Shown: positions 24,301 to 34,951 of the stretch, piece by piece | How the letters are laid out: each line of letters starts with the position of its first letter | Position numbering within the stretch: position 1 is the stretch's first letter | DNA from: Serendipita indica DSM 11827 | Lineage: Eukaryota; Basidiomycota; Agaricomycetes; Sebacinales; Serendipitaceae | Length of the DNA: 64,000 nt | Direction of reading: 5' to 3' | NCBI GenBank assembly: GCA_910890315.1 | Contig: CAJVGD010000005.1 | Coordinates: 496,001 to 560,000 of the forward strand | The notes under the pieces: generated by a model | What the model was told of the DNA's origin: nothing | Databases searched by the model: none | Seen by the model: the letters and a program-made list of their open reading frames with translations, nothing else | Position numbers and translations under genes: made by a program

Positions 24301-27300
24301 GTGCTTGTGCGCTCCAACACCCTGATATGTGGCGGGGACAGGTACAGGCATGACCGGTACCAATGGGAGCGAGGAAGGAATGCGAGCCGGAGAAGAGGCG
24401 ACTGGTGTTGGGTCAGTCGAAGGTCGTTCGCGTCCAAAGTCGTATTCAGACGTGGTGCTCGACGCACCATCACTATCTTCACCCTCAAGAATGTCTTCTG
24501 GAGGCTCCTCCATCAACGGCTCGATTGGTGTCGATTGCTCGAGCAGCATCGAGGCGACCGCCTCGTCGTACTTGACAGCCCACTCTTGACGAATCTTTTC
24601 CGAATAGCGCACTGTGTTTTGCATACGCATAACCGTGTCCAACTTCTGCTTGATGATGAGATCAGAATCTTGAACGAGGCGAGAGAGCGCTGGGTCTTCC
24701 GGAGCCGGCTTGATCCACGTACTACACTTTCCAATGCGATCTTCCGAGTCGGGGGACAATAATCGCTGTCGTTCTATCGGTTCCTTGGCCTCTTCCTCCT
24801 TGAGACTGGGAACCGATATTTCCAATGCAGTCGTTAGAATTTCCTCAATTTGTTCGAGGAGACGTTGCTGGGCTTTGCGGACACCGACGCGCTGCATCCT
24901 CGACGCAAGTGGCGGTCTAAAGGCTTGAATGGGCGAATTGGTCGTTCCAGTACTCGTGGGAGTGAAAATGGACATGCCACGGTACTCGAGCGTTGGTCGC
25001 TCCGGCATCGTCTTTTCCACATTCACCCCAAGCTTTTCAATACCGGTGATAAGCTCTCGAACAGTATTACGAAGCTCGGAAATCCCTTCGTTGCACTCTG
25101 CAATGTCGGCTTCAAATCTATGCACCTCGTTACACGTCTCATTGTGCTTCTCAAAGAACCAACTCGGGATCTGGTTCTCGCAGATGCGGCAGAGAATGGG
25201 CGTGGCGGAGAGCGATTTGATGACGGGGATCGCGAGCTGATTGATGCCTTCGGTCGAGGTACGCGACATGGGAAAGCGGAATGGAGTCGTCGGTATCCGA
25301 GCAAAGCCGGGTGATGGTTCTGGTGCCAACACCTCTTGCTTCTCTTCGGTGGGTGTAGGTTCTGGTGCGGGCTTGATGACCCACATCGTGTGAGACGGGA
25401 CATGGTCGACGCGGTCGAGCATGAGCATGCCAGATCCCTCCATATTGCGATAGACGGGTGCATGAAACTGGCCGTCTGGAGACGCGTCCGGATCCTCTAC
25501 CTGGATGCGGAAGACAATCTCTACTGTATGCGAGTCATCCGTCTGCAGCTTCTCGCTCGCTTCTCTAAACTTGTTGCGATCGTCAGGATGAAGAAGAGGA
25601 GAAATGCCCATCCCAGTATTGACAAGCGTATCCGGATCCGAGCTAAGAGGGTACGTCAACAACTATCACCAAAGAAGAACTCGGTAAAAACGTACCCAAT
25701 GACATCAAACCAATTGCGATTAATGTATAAAAAGTGTTCGCCGTCTAAATTCAGTTCCATAAGGATATTTGACGTCTTTGCTTTATCAGCCTTCTGCCGA
25801 AGGTGCTCGCTAGCCTCTACCCGCATGGATTCGCTCGTGGCGAGGCTTCCGTCGTTCGTACCCTGTCCCTCGGCGGTTCCAGCTTGCTGACCGCCGTGAA
25901 CAAGAGGCTGGGCAGGTTGCGTAACAGGTGCTGGTGAGGGCTGCTGAGCCGCACGCTCAGTCATCGCTGACGATGGAGCTGGTAAGCCTTGGTCCCCTAT
26001 GAGCATGCTACCACGCAGGTCCTTTTGCGGCACGCGTTCATCCCGTGATCGTCGCGCTTCATGCACTTGTCCAAGACTCGACTCGCGCGACAGCCGCAGC
26101 GGGTTTTCATCCAGAACGCTGGACGGTGCCAAGGGCGTTCTCGGCATACTTTCATCCCGCTCTCGACTCTCGTACCCGCTTCTCGACCCCACTTCAGACT
26201 CTGGTTTGAGCACAAACGTCAGCGGCTCAATCTCGCCCTCTTCGTCATTGTCTTCGAAGTTCCAAAACTGGCGCTCGGCTTCAAACCATTCGACGACACG
26301 AGCGAGGGTTGCGACTGCGAGAAGGACGGTAATGTACCAGGTCCGTCCGTACCAATCTGGATGAGCGTCCCATGCACGCCCGACTTCTTGAACCTTTCTG
26401 ACCAAATCGGCACCCATGCCAGGCTTAGATGTGAGGGCGTTTGGGGACATTTCGAGAATATCCGTACAGACGGCAATCAGGTCGTGCAAGGTTGACACAA
26501 ACGGATCGACGGGTGGCTCCAGGTTGGTACTGCTGTCCATATGTCGTGAGAGACGTTTATTCGTCGTTTTTGGCGATGACGAGTTTGGCGTGGCATGTTC
26601 AGTCGAGCTCTGCGTAAAGGGCATAGGCGAGCGCGATCGAGAGGTTGACCGAGACGAGATCTCGGATTGTGGACCCTGTGGATGCACTTGTGAGTGGCCA
26701 GAAGTATGTGTGGGCACGTGCATGTGCCTGGATAGCCGCTTCTGCTGTTGCTGAGAGGACGCCGGTAAAGGAGCCGTTGCCGGCGGGTTGCCCGGTTGCG
26801 CGCTCCAATTCGTTGGTGTTGGCTGATAGATCAAGGACGAGGCGCGAAGGCTAGGACTTTGATCGCCGCTGCCAGACTGCGTGCTGTTGCCTGGGACGGT
26901 GATTGGTGCGGAGTGAGGAACCTGTTTATGCAGCGAGCCAGAACGTCGAAGACCTGCTGGTGTCGAGAAGGAGGCTATTATAATTTGTTTAGAGCGAAAA
27001 AAGAACTGGGCAATAGACTTACGCTGGCGACTATGAGGCCGACTGGAGCTGTTGGCCGTTCGCCGACTGCTTGCCCTCGTCAAAGGACGATCATCTGCGT
27101 CGGTCATACCCTCACTGTGGGCATCATATTTCGAGTTGTGAATCTGCTGAATGGCCGCTGCAAGTTCGGCAGGGGCTACATTTCCTGGGCTGCCCACTTG
27201 AAGATGCGAGGCCTGGGAGCCATCCTCGGACATGGCATCGCGACTGTGAATGTGCTGTTCGCGCATGTACTGCTGCTGGAGCTGAGCCTTGGCATACTGT

Positions 27301-27749
27301 TCCTCTGCCTCTTCGCGCTCTTTCTCGCCAAGCCGTTCCTCGAAATAGTTTGTAATCGAGTGGATGACCTTTTGAAGCTCTGTATTGCAGGCATCTTTTG
27401 CGCTCTTAACGCGTTTGACGGCGTGTCGCTTGATGTAGGGCATTGAGATTTGGTTCATCGGGGGCACATAGGGCGAGGCGATCCCCGACGAGAGTGCGGG
27501 CGTCGTCGAGGCCATCGGAACTGGTGCAGTAACGACGGAAGTGGAGAGTGTCAGAGGGGTTCCAGGGGGATTCGTCTGGTCGTGATTAGTGGGAGGGTAT
27601 GTAAGCGGATTCACACTCATGGGCCGCGTCGGGGCGTCTTCGAGATCTTTATCGGACACTCTGGCTGTAGATGGCGAGAAAAAGCTAATGGGACTGCTGG
27701 ACCGCCGCTGGGAGCCTCCCTGGAGGGGTTTGTGGCCATCGAATGCCAT
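21327..27749 (-). CDS. RIM15: Rim15-like PAS/AGC protein kinase with response-regulator receiver
   Basis: The first Met in good context is at 27749 ([12 protein letters not shown]). In order: a long disordered N-terminus; a PAS-like segment ([16 protein letters not shown], then [15 protein letters not shown]); a Cys/His finger ([20 protein letters not shown]); a Ser-rich linker; the kinase domain from [20 protein letters not shown] through AIKVLKK, a catalytic loop split by an intron (GIVHR then [10 protein letters not shown]), [10 protein letters not shown], a long insert before the activation segment, [15 protein letters not shown], and [18 protein letters not shown]; then a C-terminal receiver. 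The receiver has [26 protein letters not shown] and [10 protein letters not shown], so the acidic pair, phosphoacceptor Asp and conserved Lys are all present. Rim15/Cek1/Ppk18 kinases act below TOR and PKA on quiescence and nutrient stress through endosulfine. Several small introns interrupt the gene. Confidence 0.92.
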
Positions 27750-28074
27750 CTCTGGCGCGTACTCGAGTAACAAAGTGTTGTAAATGCTCTATCGCGTCGT
27801 CTGCAGCAATCCTCGCAGCACAAAAAGCGGCAAACGCGAGCAGCGACGGGGTGACAACTGGCGAGGCGTGCGCCGGGAGCGAGCAGCTCGGCGAGCACAA
27901 CGCGTCGACGAGATTAACGAATTATTTCCACACTGGATTTTGTCGTCGTCGACGCCGGCGGCGGCGGGGGGGGATCGTTGGTGGTCGACTTTGAGAAACA
28001 AAGTCGATTTGGCTTCTGGACCCCCGTTCTTTCGTGGTCTTTTTCTCTTTGCTGGCAGCCACACGTTGGGAAAT
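27750..28074. promoter_or_regulatory. divergent promoter, Rim15-like kinase / mS18
   Basis: These 325 bp separate the two start codons and must hold both promoters. They contain a GC-rich stretch around 27945-27975 (repeated CGNCG and a run of eight G) and no obvious TATA box. Open frames crossing the region on both strands are extensions of neighbouring exons, not genes. Confidence 0.5.
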
Positions 28075-28746
28075 ATGCTCTGCAACAGCATTCGATGCAT
28101 AGCTCGTCCACAGCGTCTTATTCAACATACGAGACAGTATGCCAATGGCAGAGGAAACCTCATTGACCTGGCGGCGAGGATACAAGCAACCCCTTCCATT
28201 AAAAAGGTATGTTAATAATCTGTCTATACTCGAAAACTCATCATTGCAAAGGCTCCCCCACCATCCAACCGGGTCATTGGTTGGTAACTCGTTGTATCGA
28301 CGGACATGAGCAATCTAATCCCCTTTACAGCATCACCTCAACCAGAGGGTCTGCAGAGATTTACCCCCAATAAAGTAAGCAAACCCAACCGCAACACTCG
28401 ACTACTTCTCAACATCTAAAAGCCATACAATCCATATGACTTTGAACCAGTAAACCGACTCCCACCAACACACAGAAGAATGATCGAACCCTCGGGTCCG
28501 CCACGCGCACTCGCAGTCCGCCAAGACGTCTTTTACCAACTGGGCATCAACCCGCTGGACGAGGTCCTCAACTGCAGCCTCATCTCCTCGTTTACGACAG
28601 ACATGGGCAGGATACAAAAGCGAAACGAGACAAAGCTCACATGGAGGAGTCAGCGCAAGATTGGCAAGGCCATTCGACGCGCACGGGCAATGGGCTTGGT
28701 TCCATCGTTTAGTCGATGGGAAGACTCGATGATCAAGTCGAGATGA
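28075..28746 (+). CDS. mitochondrial small-subunit ribosomal protein bS18m
   Basis: Exons 28075-28206, 28252-28279, 28331-28374 and 28423-28746 sum to 528 nt (175 aa). The N-terminus MLCNSIRCIARPQRLIQHTR is a typical arginine-rich mitochondrial presequence without acidic residues. The mature part reads PYNPYDFEPVNRLPPTHRR and ends with TWRSQRKIGKAIRRARAMGL and VPSFSRW, the rRNA-binding S18 core. The second exon uses a GTTGGT donor, less common than GTAAGT, but only this choice keeps the frame. The product belongs to the mitoribosome small subunit next to bS6m. Confidence 0.85.
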
Positions 28747-29213
28747 TTAGAGCAATAACATTTCAGAGGTATTGCCCGTGATTGTTTGTCTACTTTACAT
28801 GAATTCTAGAGCTCAGCGAGCATCATTGTCCCCAGGTTTTGGACAACCTAATCCGTCATCAGTGAGTGATCGTCAATTGAGCGGAAGTAGAATGATGCGG
28901 GGGGTTTGCAAAATAGAGTGGGGGCGCAGAGCGGCATGGACGACATCACGCGCCAGCTACGTCCGACGGACGAATAGGATCCTGCAACGATGAAGCGTCA
29001 CGCGAGCACGGCTTGTATCAGAACGTCAGGAGCGCGAAGGGGTAAACCCCAACATAATTCATCCAACGATGAGTCAGGGTCCATTCCCACAATGTCCCGT
29101 GACAAGTAGAACCAACTCGTGTGCATTCGCCCGCTGATGCCCGGATACCACTCGCGATATGGGGTTCCAGAACCACCGTCCCCGAGCCGTTGTGATTAAA
29201 GATGAATGCAATC
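28747..29213. other. convergent intergenic region
   Basis: About 465 bp lie between the stops of mS18 (plus) and Rpn11 (minus). If Rpn11 ends further downstream by an alternative acceptor, part of 29018-29205 would be coding on the minus strand. Nothing else was recognised. Confidence 0.4.
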
Positions 29214-30462
29214 TCAATAGAGATTCTGCAGAGGATGGAGGCGGGTGCAGATATGGATGAAATGACAAGTGGCAAGCGGGGGTGGCGAGATAAGATGGAC
29301 CGCTCACCTGATTGCCCATTGCGGTCTCGACTGCATTCTCTAGATGCCGCTTCGGATCCTGTTTTCCGACGTGGCGCGTCTTGAGCTGCTCGGCCGTCAT
29401 CGTCGTCTCCTCTTGCACAGACTTGTTATACGCTTCGGATAAGCTCAACATCGACTAGCCCATCATCAACCTCTTGTTCATGTTCCTCACAAGGACGACA
29501 TACCTTGATCGCCTTTTCATTCTCCGCCTTGTGATCGCAAAAATCTCTCAGCTTCAGCCCATTCGTCCAATTCTGCTTGTGCAGATTCATGAGCATGGTT
29601 TGTTCCAGCTCCGTCTTTCGATAATTCACGGCAATACTATAGTAATGCCTGTTTAGCCCATGTATCAGCGCTTGGATGCTCGGCTTCTTGATGTGTCCAA
29701 TATTCGACGTCGTCTGGCGCGGTTCGACACCCATAACAACTGTTGTAGAAGGAATAGTTCGGAACGCATCAATGACAACTTTGCCTTTGACGGATTGGAT
29801 GGGGTCGACAACGACGGCGACAGCGCGCGAGTTCATCATCTCAAAGGTTTGCTGCGTGTGGATATCGACACTGGAGAGCCAACATCCGAATCCTGGATGA
29901 GAGTGATACCAACCGACGACCATCTCGGGTCTATCAAGTATTCGTCATTGAGAAGAGGACATGAGATCATGATGTACGTACCGTCCAGTTTGCTTTAGCA
30001 TTTCCAGCATCTTGGTCTGGAAGACATGGTCGACAGACTCGACGCTGACCGTCGTCCCGGACTGTGGCATGGCAAAGACATCCACGACCTGAATTGTACT
30101 ACGAGACATCAGAATAATGTTCATTAATACGAATAAACTCACTATTCGTCGACAAACTCGCCGAGCATCAAACCCATGACTTCCATTGGCACACCCGCGC
30201 GACCGTGCTTGAGCATCTGCATGCTGTGAGCTAATCTTCATCGAATTCTTAGCTTCTCACCTTGAGAAGGGCGAGAGACGAGATGTGAATGACCTCGCCA
30301 CTACGCCAGTCAGTCAGCATCGCACGCGACAGATAGAGCAAATGCATTGATATTTTGGAGCAATACCTACTTGTCTGGCGTCGGTTGATCCACTCCTGCG
30401 CCGCCTCCATCTCGTGCAGCCGCCGCGCGTCCAAGTAGTCTTTGTAAGGTTGACGGATCCAT
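29214..30462 (-). CDS. RPN11: 26S proteasome lid deubiquitinase Rpn11 (JAMM/MPN+)
   Basis: The start [20 protein letters not shown] at 30462 lies in exon 30462-30371; exon 30300-30261 follows, with the third exon starting at 30216. The protein reads [33 protein letters not shown] and then the JAMM zinc motif [16 protein letters not shown]. Downstream come [19 protein letters not shown] and [14 protein letters not shown], both hallmarks of Rpn11. The enzyme removes ubiquitin chains en bloc as substrates enter the proteasome. The last conserved part, [15 protein letters not shown] then ETAMGNQ, is followed by an intron whose best acceptor adds only three residues (NLY) before a stop. The final helix known in yeast and animal Rpn11 is therefore missing or encoded in a way I could not resolve. 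Body of the call is very secure; the 3' end is not. Confidence 0.93.
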
Positions 30463-30631
30463 CTCAAACACCCAAAAGTCGATCTATATCCGCACTTGAG
30501 ATATCTTGTATCGTGATTTGAGAAAACGACGGAAAGAGCGATAGCCAAGTGTGAACGACGCGTAACCCAAATAAATAAACCTCATTCGGATCCGACAAAG
30601 CGCGACATATATTCTGAAAGTTCTACGAATG

Positions 30632-31882
30632 TCACCAGTCCAACAAACTCTTTCCTTTTGCTCTTTCCATGTTGACTCCTCCACGCAGTAGCTCAGGTAG
30701 AATCTGGCCTTGAAGGATGGTATGCTCGACGACGGCGGGCACCTCGTGTGGACTAACGCGTCCGTACCAGATACCGGTGCCATTTGGACCTTGTGGTGTG
30801 TAGATTATAATGTTTCCTATCACGATGTCAGGATCTGTCCATAGAATCAAAAGGCTGGACACTGACCCGCAAATTTATGACCACCAATATGAGATACCTT
30901 GATCAGGAGCGCCATCTTCTGGTCATTGAGTGTCCCGTTCGCCGCATCGCGTAACAATTCACTCATGGCCTGCTCCCGCTCGGCTTCTGTCCCGGTGAGA
31001 TCCTCGAGCGAGGTTCCCATGCAGTCTTCATCACGTAGGTTATGGTCGACGTTCCATCCACGGCCTTCTAATTCGCGGCAGATGGCAGTCTCAAGCTTTG
31101 AAGCGGCAATGTGACACCTGTTATCCCGTTTCTTGTGTGAACCTGTTGTACACTGATTGGTATACTGCACTTGCAATCCAAGCATGAAAGAAGCTCACAG
31201 ATGAGAATGACACATGCGTACGGCAGAACGTAGCTTCTGCCCACTTCCTCGTCTATATCCGTACTGTTCGGTGTAGGAGCACCGACTCTGCCAAGTGCGG
31301 GGTCTAGAGCGCGCTGCTGGAGGTCAAAGGCCCCGGACTTTGTGGCTGGGACATGCGAGACAACTTTGTAGTCGGGGAAGACGAGCACTCTGTGTGTCTC
31401 GTCTTCGTGTGATGTATGTGATCCGTTCAAGATCCCGATCCTAGTAGACGGCTTGCTTGGTGGATAGCTCGCAGTTGTGCATTTCAGACTACTCGAGGTG
31501 CTCGGATTATTTGCCAGAAGCTGCGCGAGTGATCCGGTTTCCTCAGTGACTTCATGTGCCCAGTCGGCTTTTCCAGTTGAAATCACGACCTATTCATCCG
31601 CTTCATCAGTGACCCATAAAAATTTTCAACTTTTTGGCTGACCTGGCGCATGTATGGCTTGACGGAACCCAACATATTCGACAAGTTATCAATGAATAGT
31701 CGATTTGGATACTCGAGATGCCCGACATCGCATGGATTCCCGCATGTCCTACACGGGTCTGCGCTCGCCGGAATCGACGCGCTAGAGAGTTCCGCGATCA
31801 GTTCGTCCTGTGGGCGTTTAGTCACGATGAGACCCTTGAGTCCGTTGACACTGTTGCTGACGAGAGTCTTCAAGCCGTCCAT
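30632..31882 (-). CDS. sucrase/ferredoxin-like (Aim32-type) thioredoxin-fold protein
   Basis: The start MDGLKTLVSNSVNGLKGLIV precedes the family's N-terminal motif DPCRTCGNPCDVGHLEYP and LGSVKPYMRQV. A middle part includes HRVLVFPDYKVV. The C-terminal part reads LLIKVSHIGGHKFAG and, after an intron, NIIIYTPQGPNGTGIWYGRV. The H-x-G-G-H-K-F/Y-A-G box is diagnostic of the sucrase/ferredoxin-like family, which includes yeast Aim32, a mitochondrial [2Fe-2S] thioredoxin-like protein linked to redox quality control of the import machinery. At least four exons; inner limits were only partly fixed. No strong mitochondrial presequence is seen, so location is uncertain. Confidence 0.82.
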
Positions 31883-32030
31883 GACCTTCGAGATGTCCCC
31901 GCAAGGTCCAAGTTTTATATCTTATCTGATAGACTGCTTACTGCGAGCACAGTCTGCTTGTTCCGAGGCTTACCAAGAGTGGTCATCACCAAAGCGTAAT
32001 CTGTATGTCGTTCTACTCTAAGAATAAACG

Positions 32031-33454
32031 CTATCTTCGCTTCTTTCTTCCCACCCCCGTCCCTGCCGGCACACTGTCGTCGTCTCGGTCCATGTCATCC
32101 CGTTTTCGTTTTCCCTCCTTCCCCTTTGACAGATTCATGTCTTTCATCTCCATGGCCGCAGCACGTCCTGCCTCTTCCACTTTCTCTGCCAACATTGCCG
32201 CCTCTTGCTCGGGGATAACCCACTCGTCCATCTTTTTCCCAATCACCTCTTCAATCCTCAGATGAAATTCGATGTCATACTGCGTCACAAATGTGATCGC
32301 CTTGCCTGCCCTCCCCGCACGTGCCGTCCTCCCTACACGATGAATATAGTCCTTTGAATTCTGCGGCACGCCATAGTTGATGACCACATCCACTTGTGGT
32401 ATGTCCAGTCCTCGAGCTGCTACATCGGTAGCAATGAGCACCTGTCTTCCTCCAGCGCGAAACTTGTTGAGTGAACCGAGTCGTGTCGACTGCGACAGCT
32501 TCGAATGCAGTGGTATCGCGCCGATATTGAGCGCCCGTAGCATCAGTGTGAGCCGGATAGTATCATTAACCGTGTTCGTGAACACAATGATACTCTTTCC
32601 GCTTAAACTCCGCACGAGCGTGATCAGATTGACCTCTTTGCGCATGTGCGGGCCAAAGACGTAGTACTGCTGCAGCGTCGACACCGTCGAGTACTTGCTT
32701 GAGACCTCGACCTTGACGGGATTCACCAACGATGCGCGTTGCAGTCTCTTGACTTTGGTCGACATGGTCGCACTAAACAACATCGTCCGGCGCTCTTTTG
32801 GAATGACTTTGAGGATCTTATCGATAATCGGTCCGAAATCCATGTCGAGAAGGCGATCTGCTTCGTCGAGTACGAGGTACTTGAGCGACCGAAGGCTGAA
32901 TCCCTTCGTATTCTCCAAATGGTCTTGTAACCGACCAGGAGTCGCGACGACGATGTGTGGCCTTTTTGCTAATGCGACTTTTTGCGCCATAATATCCAGT
33001 CCTCCAACAATGCAGCAGCACCGTACACCCAAGTTTGCGCCTAGCGCCTCAAACTGTTTTTGTATCTGATACGCTAGCTCTCTGTCCAACCGTTAGTCAT
33101 TGAATGTATCCTACTTCGAAATAAGTACCTCGTGGGAGCAAGGATGCAAGCATACAAAGGCTTCGGGTCCTCCCACCACTTTTGCAGTATTGGTAGCGCA
33201 AATGCGGCTGTTTTACCGGAGCCAGTTTTCGCTACACCAATGATATCTCGGTCTTGAAGGGCTGACGGTATTGCTTGTGCTTGGATACTCGTCGCATTTT
33301 TGTATCCCAGAGCCTCGACGGTTTGCAAAAGCTCGGGAATGAGCCCTAGAGTGTTAAATGGTGTCTCGGATACTTCCCCCGAGTTTTCTGCTAGTAACGG
33401 ATTTGGTTCATGCCCATCAGGCGACGAGTGTCGCGACGACGAAGAGTCGCTCAT
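32031..33454 (-). CDS. RRP3: DEAD-box RNA helicase Rrp3/DDX47
   Basis: I start it at [14 protein letters not shown] (33454); the frame is open a little further upstream but without need. All helicase motifs are visible: the Q motif region ([20 protein letters not shown], then [10 protein letters not shown]), [21 protein letters not shown] joined across a short intron to [57 protein letters not shown] and [11 protein letters not shown]. The short acidic/Ser N-terminus and the Lys-rich C-terminal tail ending GVGRKKRR fit the DDX47/Rrp3 group, which acts in the nucleolus on 18S pre-rRNA processing. One intron lies near 33090-33125. Confidence 0.93.
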
Positions 33455-33530
33455 ATCGTGGATGGAGAGAAGATTTACCACCGCCGGTCGCAAAGTAGGG
33501 AAAATAGATTAAGCAAGCTATAAGATAGAT

Positions 33531-34908
33531 CTACAAGCGAATAATCTGTGATGGCTCAAATCCCAACTCTCCCAATATGCCTCCAATTTGTGGAAGGGCG
33601 TTGGGCTTTGACCGTGGCCCAGCCATGGATACATTTAGTCTACTTTTCGTCAGCATGGGTATCTCTTGCCGAGCTAACACGTACCCTTCTGGTCCACAGA
33701 CCAAGACTTTTACTTTCTTCTCTGGATTCCTCACCACTTTATCCGCACTCCATATTCCTCCAGATTCCCTCTTCAGTATTCCACGTTGCAACAGAACTTT
33801 TTCTAGCTCCTTCTTATCAATAAGCCCGTGCGTGACACCCCGCGGCGGATCATCCACGTCGCTATCTAGATCATCCACATACGCCTTTTCCGTGAACCGG
33901 TGTCCATCTGTCTCCTTGTATTGCGCAAAGTCGTTGGTAATCTCGCTTGGAGGAAGCTGCGAGGGCGTACGATGACAGTGTAAAAGGGTGAAGTGAGTCC
34001 GTGCGTTTACGCTTGTTGTTACTGGACGAGAAGGGAAGAATGCTTCGTGCAAAATCTGTGTGAACGCAGTAACACCAGTCCCACCACCAATCTACCATAA
34101 ACACATCAGTCCAATTCGAAATTTTTGAAATAAACAAGCAATTAGGACTCACCATGATAATTTCATCACATTCCTCCTTTCGCCAGTCCCATTGCTGGAT
34201 CGGTCCTCGAATTTCTATACTCTTTCCAGCCTGCCTAGCGATCCAGTTCGATACCTCTCCTCTAGGGTATCGCTTGATCCAAAATATCATTCTCCCGTCC
34301 ACGCCAATGCCATTGATAGGCGTATAAGGTCGCTCGACTTGCATGTCCTCGTCCTTGACGTACACATGGTATATCCCATTCGGCATCTGTGAATCCTTTG
34401 GCACACTGTACATAGGCAAAATAAGCCTTAGCAAGATATGATTGCCATTGCGTCCTTCCCCAGAAAGTGGGGTGATGGAATCAACTCGACACCGTACAAA
34501 CGTCCGCGGGCCCAATTCTGGCTTGGTCGCAGTCGTTGACAATGTAGGTGTAGAGTCTTTGCTGCTATCAAATGGCCGTAGAGTCCAGACCACAGCGAGC
34601 AGGACACTCCCGACAGCGAACAGTCGAAAACTCAACGACGCTGGTGCCCGCCAGTCATAAGGAGGATCAGAGTCTTCTTTTATGGGTGTATGTTGCGGCT
34701 CGGTTTTCCGTGCTTGGACCGTCGATGATTTGGTCAAAATTGGCCGAGACTTGGATTTGCTTGTCGCGTAAAAGCGCGATACAGTCAAGGTTCTATTATT
34801 TATGAACTTCTTTTGATGCGCCCATCTGCAAACAGCACGGTTCATTCGGCGTTGCTTCTCAAAAATGTGGGCGAGTCGAAGAGAATGTCTCCATGTCACC
34901 ACACGCAT
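33531..34908 (-). CDS. Cyc2-like mitochondrial FAD/NAD(P)H oxidoreductase
   Basis: The start MRVVTWRHSLRLAHIFEKQR is Arg/Lys-rich without acidic residues up to Glu17, like a presequence. One TM segment follows (SLSFRLFAVGSVLLAVVWTL, about residue 95). The FR-type flavin domain has MQVERPYTPINGIGVDGRM and GRMIFWIKRYPRGEVSNW. After an intron near 34090-34150 comes the nucleotide-binding lobe with a glycine motif (GGGTGVTAF) and KVKVLVCGPEGYV. Yeast Cyc2 is an inner-membrane flavoprotein that helps cytochrome c heme attachment by reducing heme or apocytochrome; the TM plus FR-type layout supports that assignment over cytosolic cytochrome b5 reductase. An acidic insert (VDDLDSDVDDPP) separates the lobes. 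Only 43 bp part its start from the stop of the importin gene. Confidence 0.8.
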
Positions 34909-34951
34909 CGAAATAACACCCTCAAATTATGTTTAAGCTACATTCTCGAAA

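Noticed and set aside
27940-27980. GC-rich short repeats upstream of mS18 as a structured regulatory element
   Set aside because: Simple CG-rich run without conserved pairing or repeat unit; no support beyond composition.
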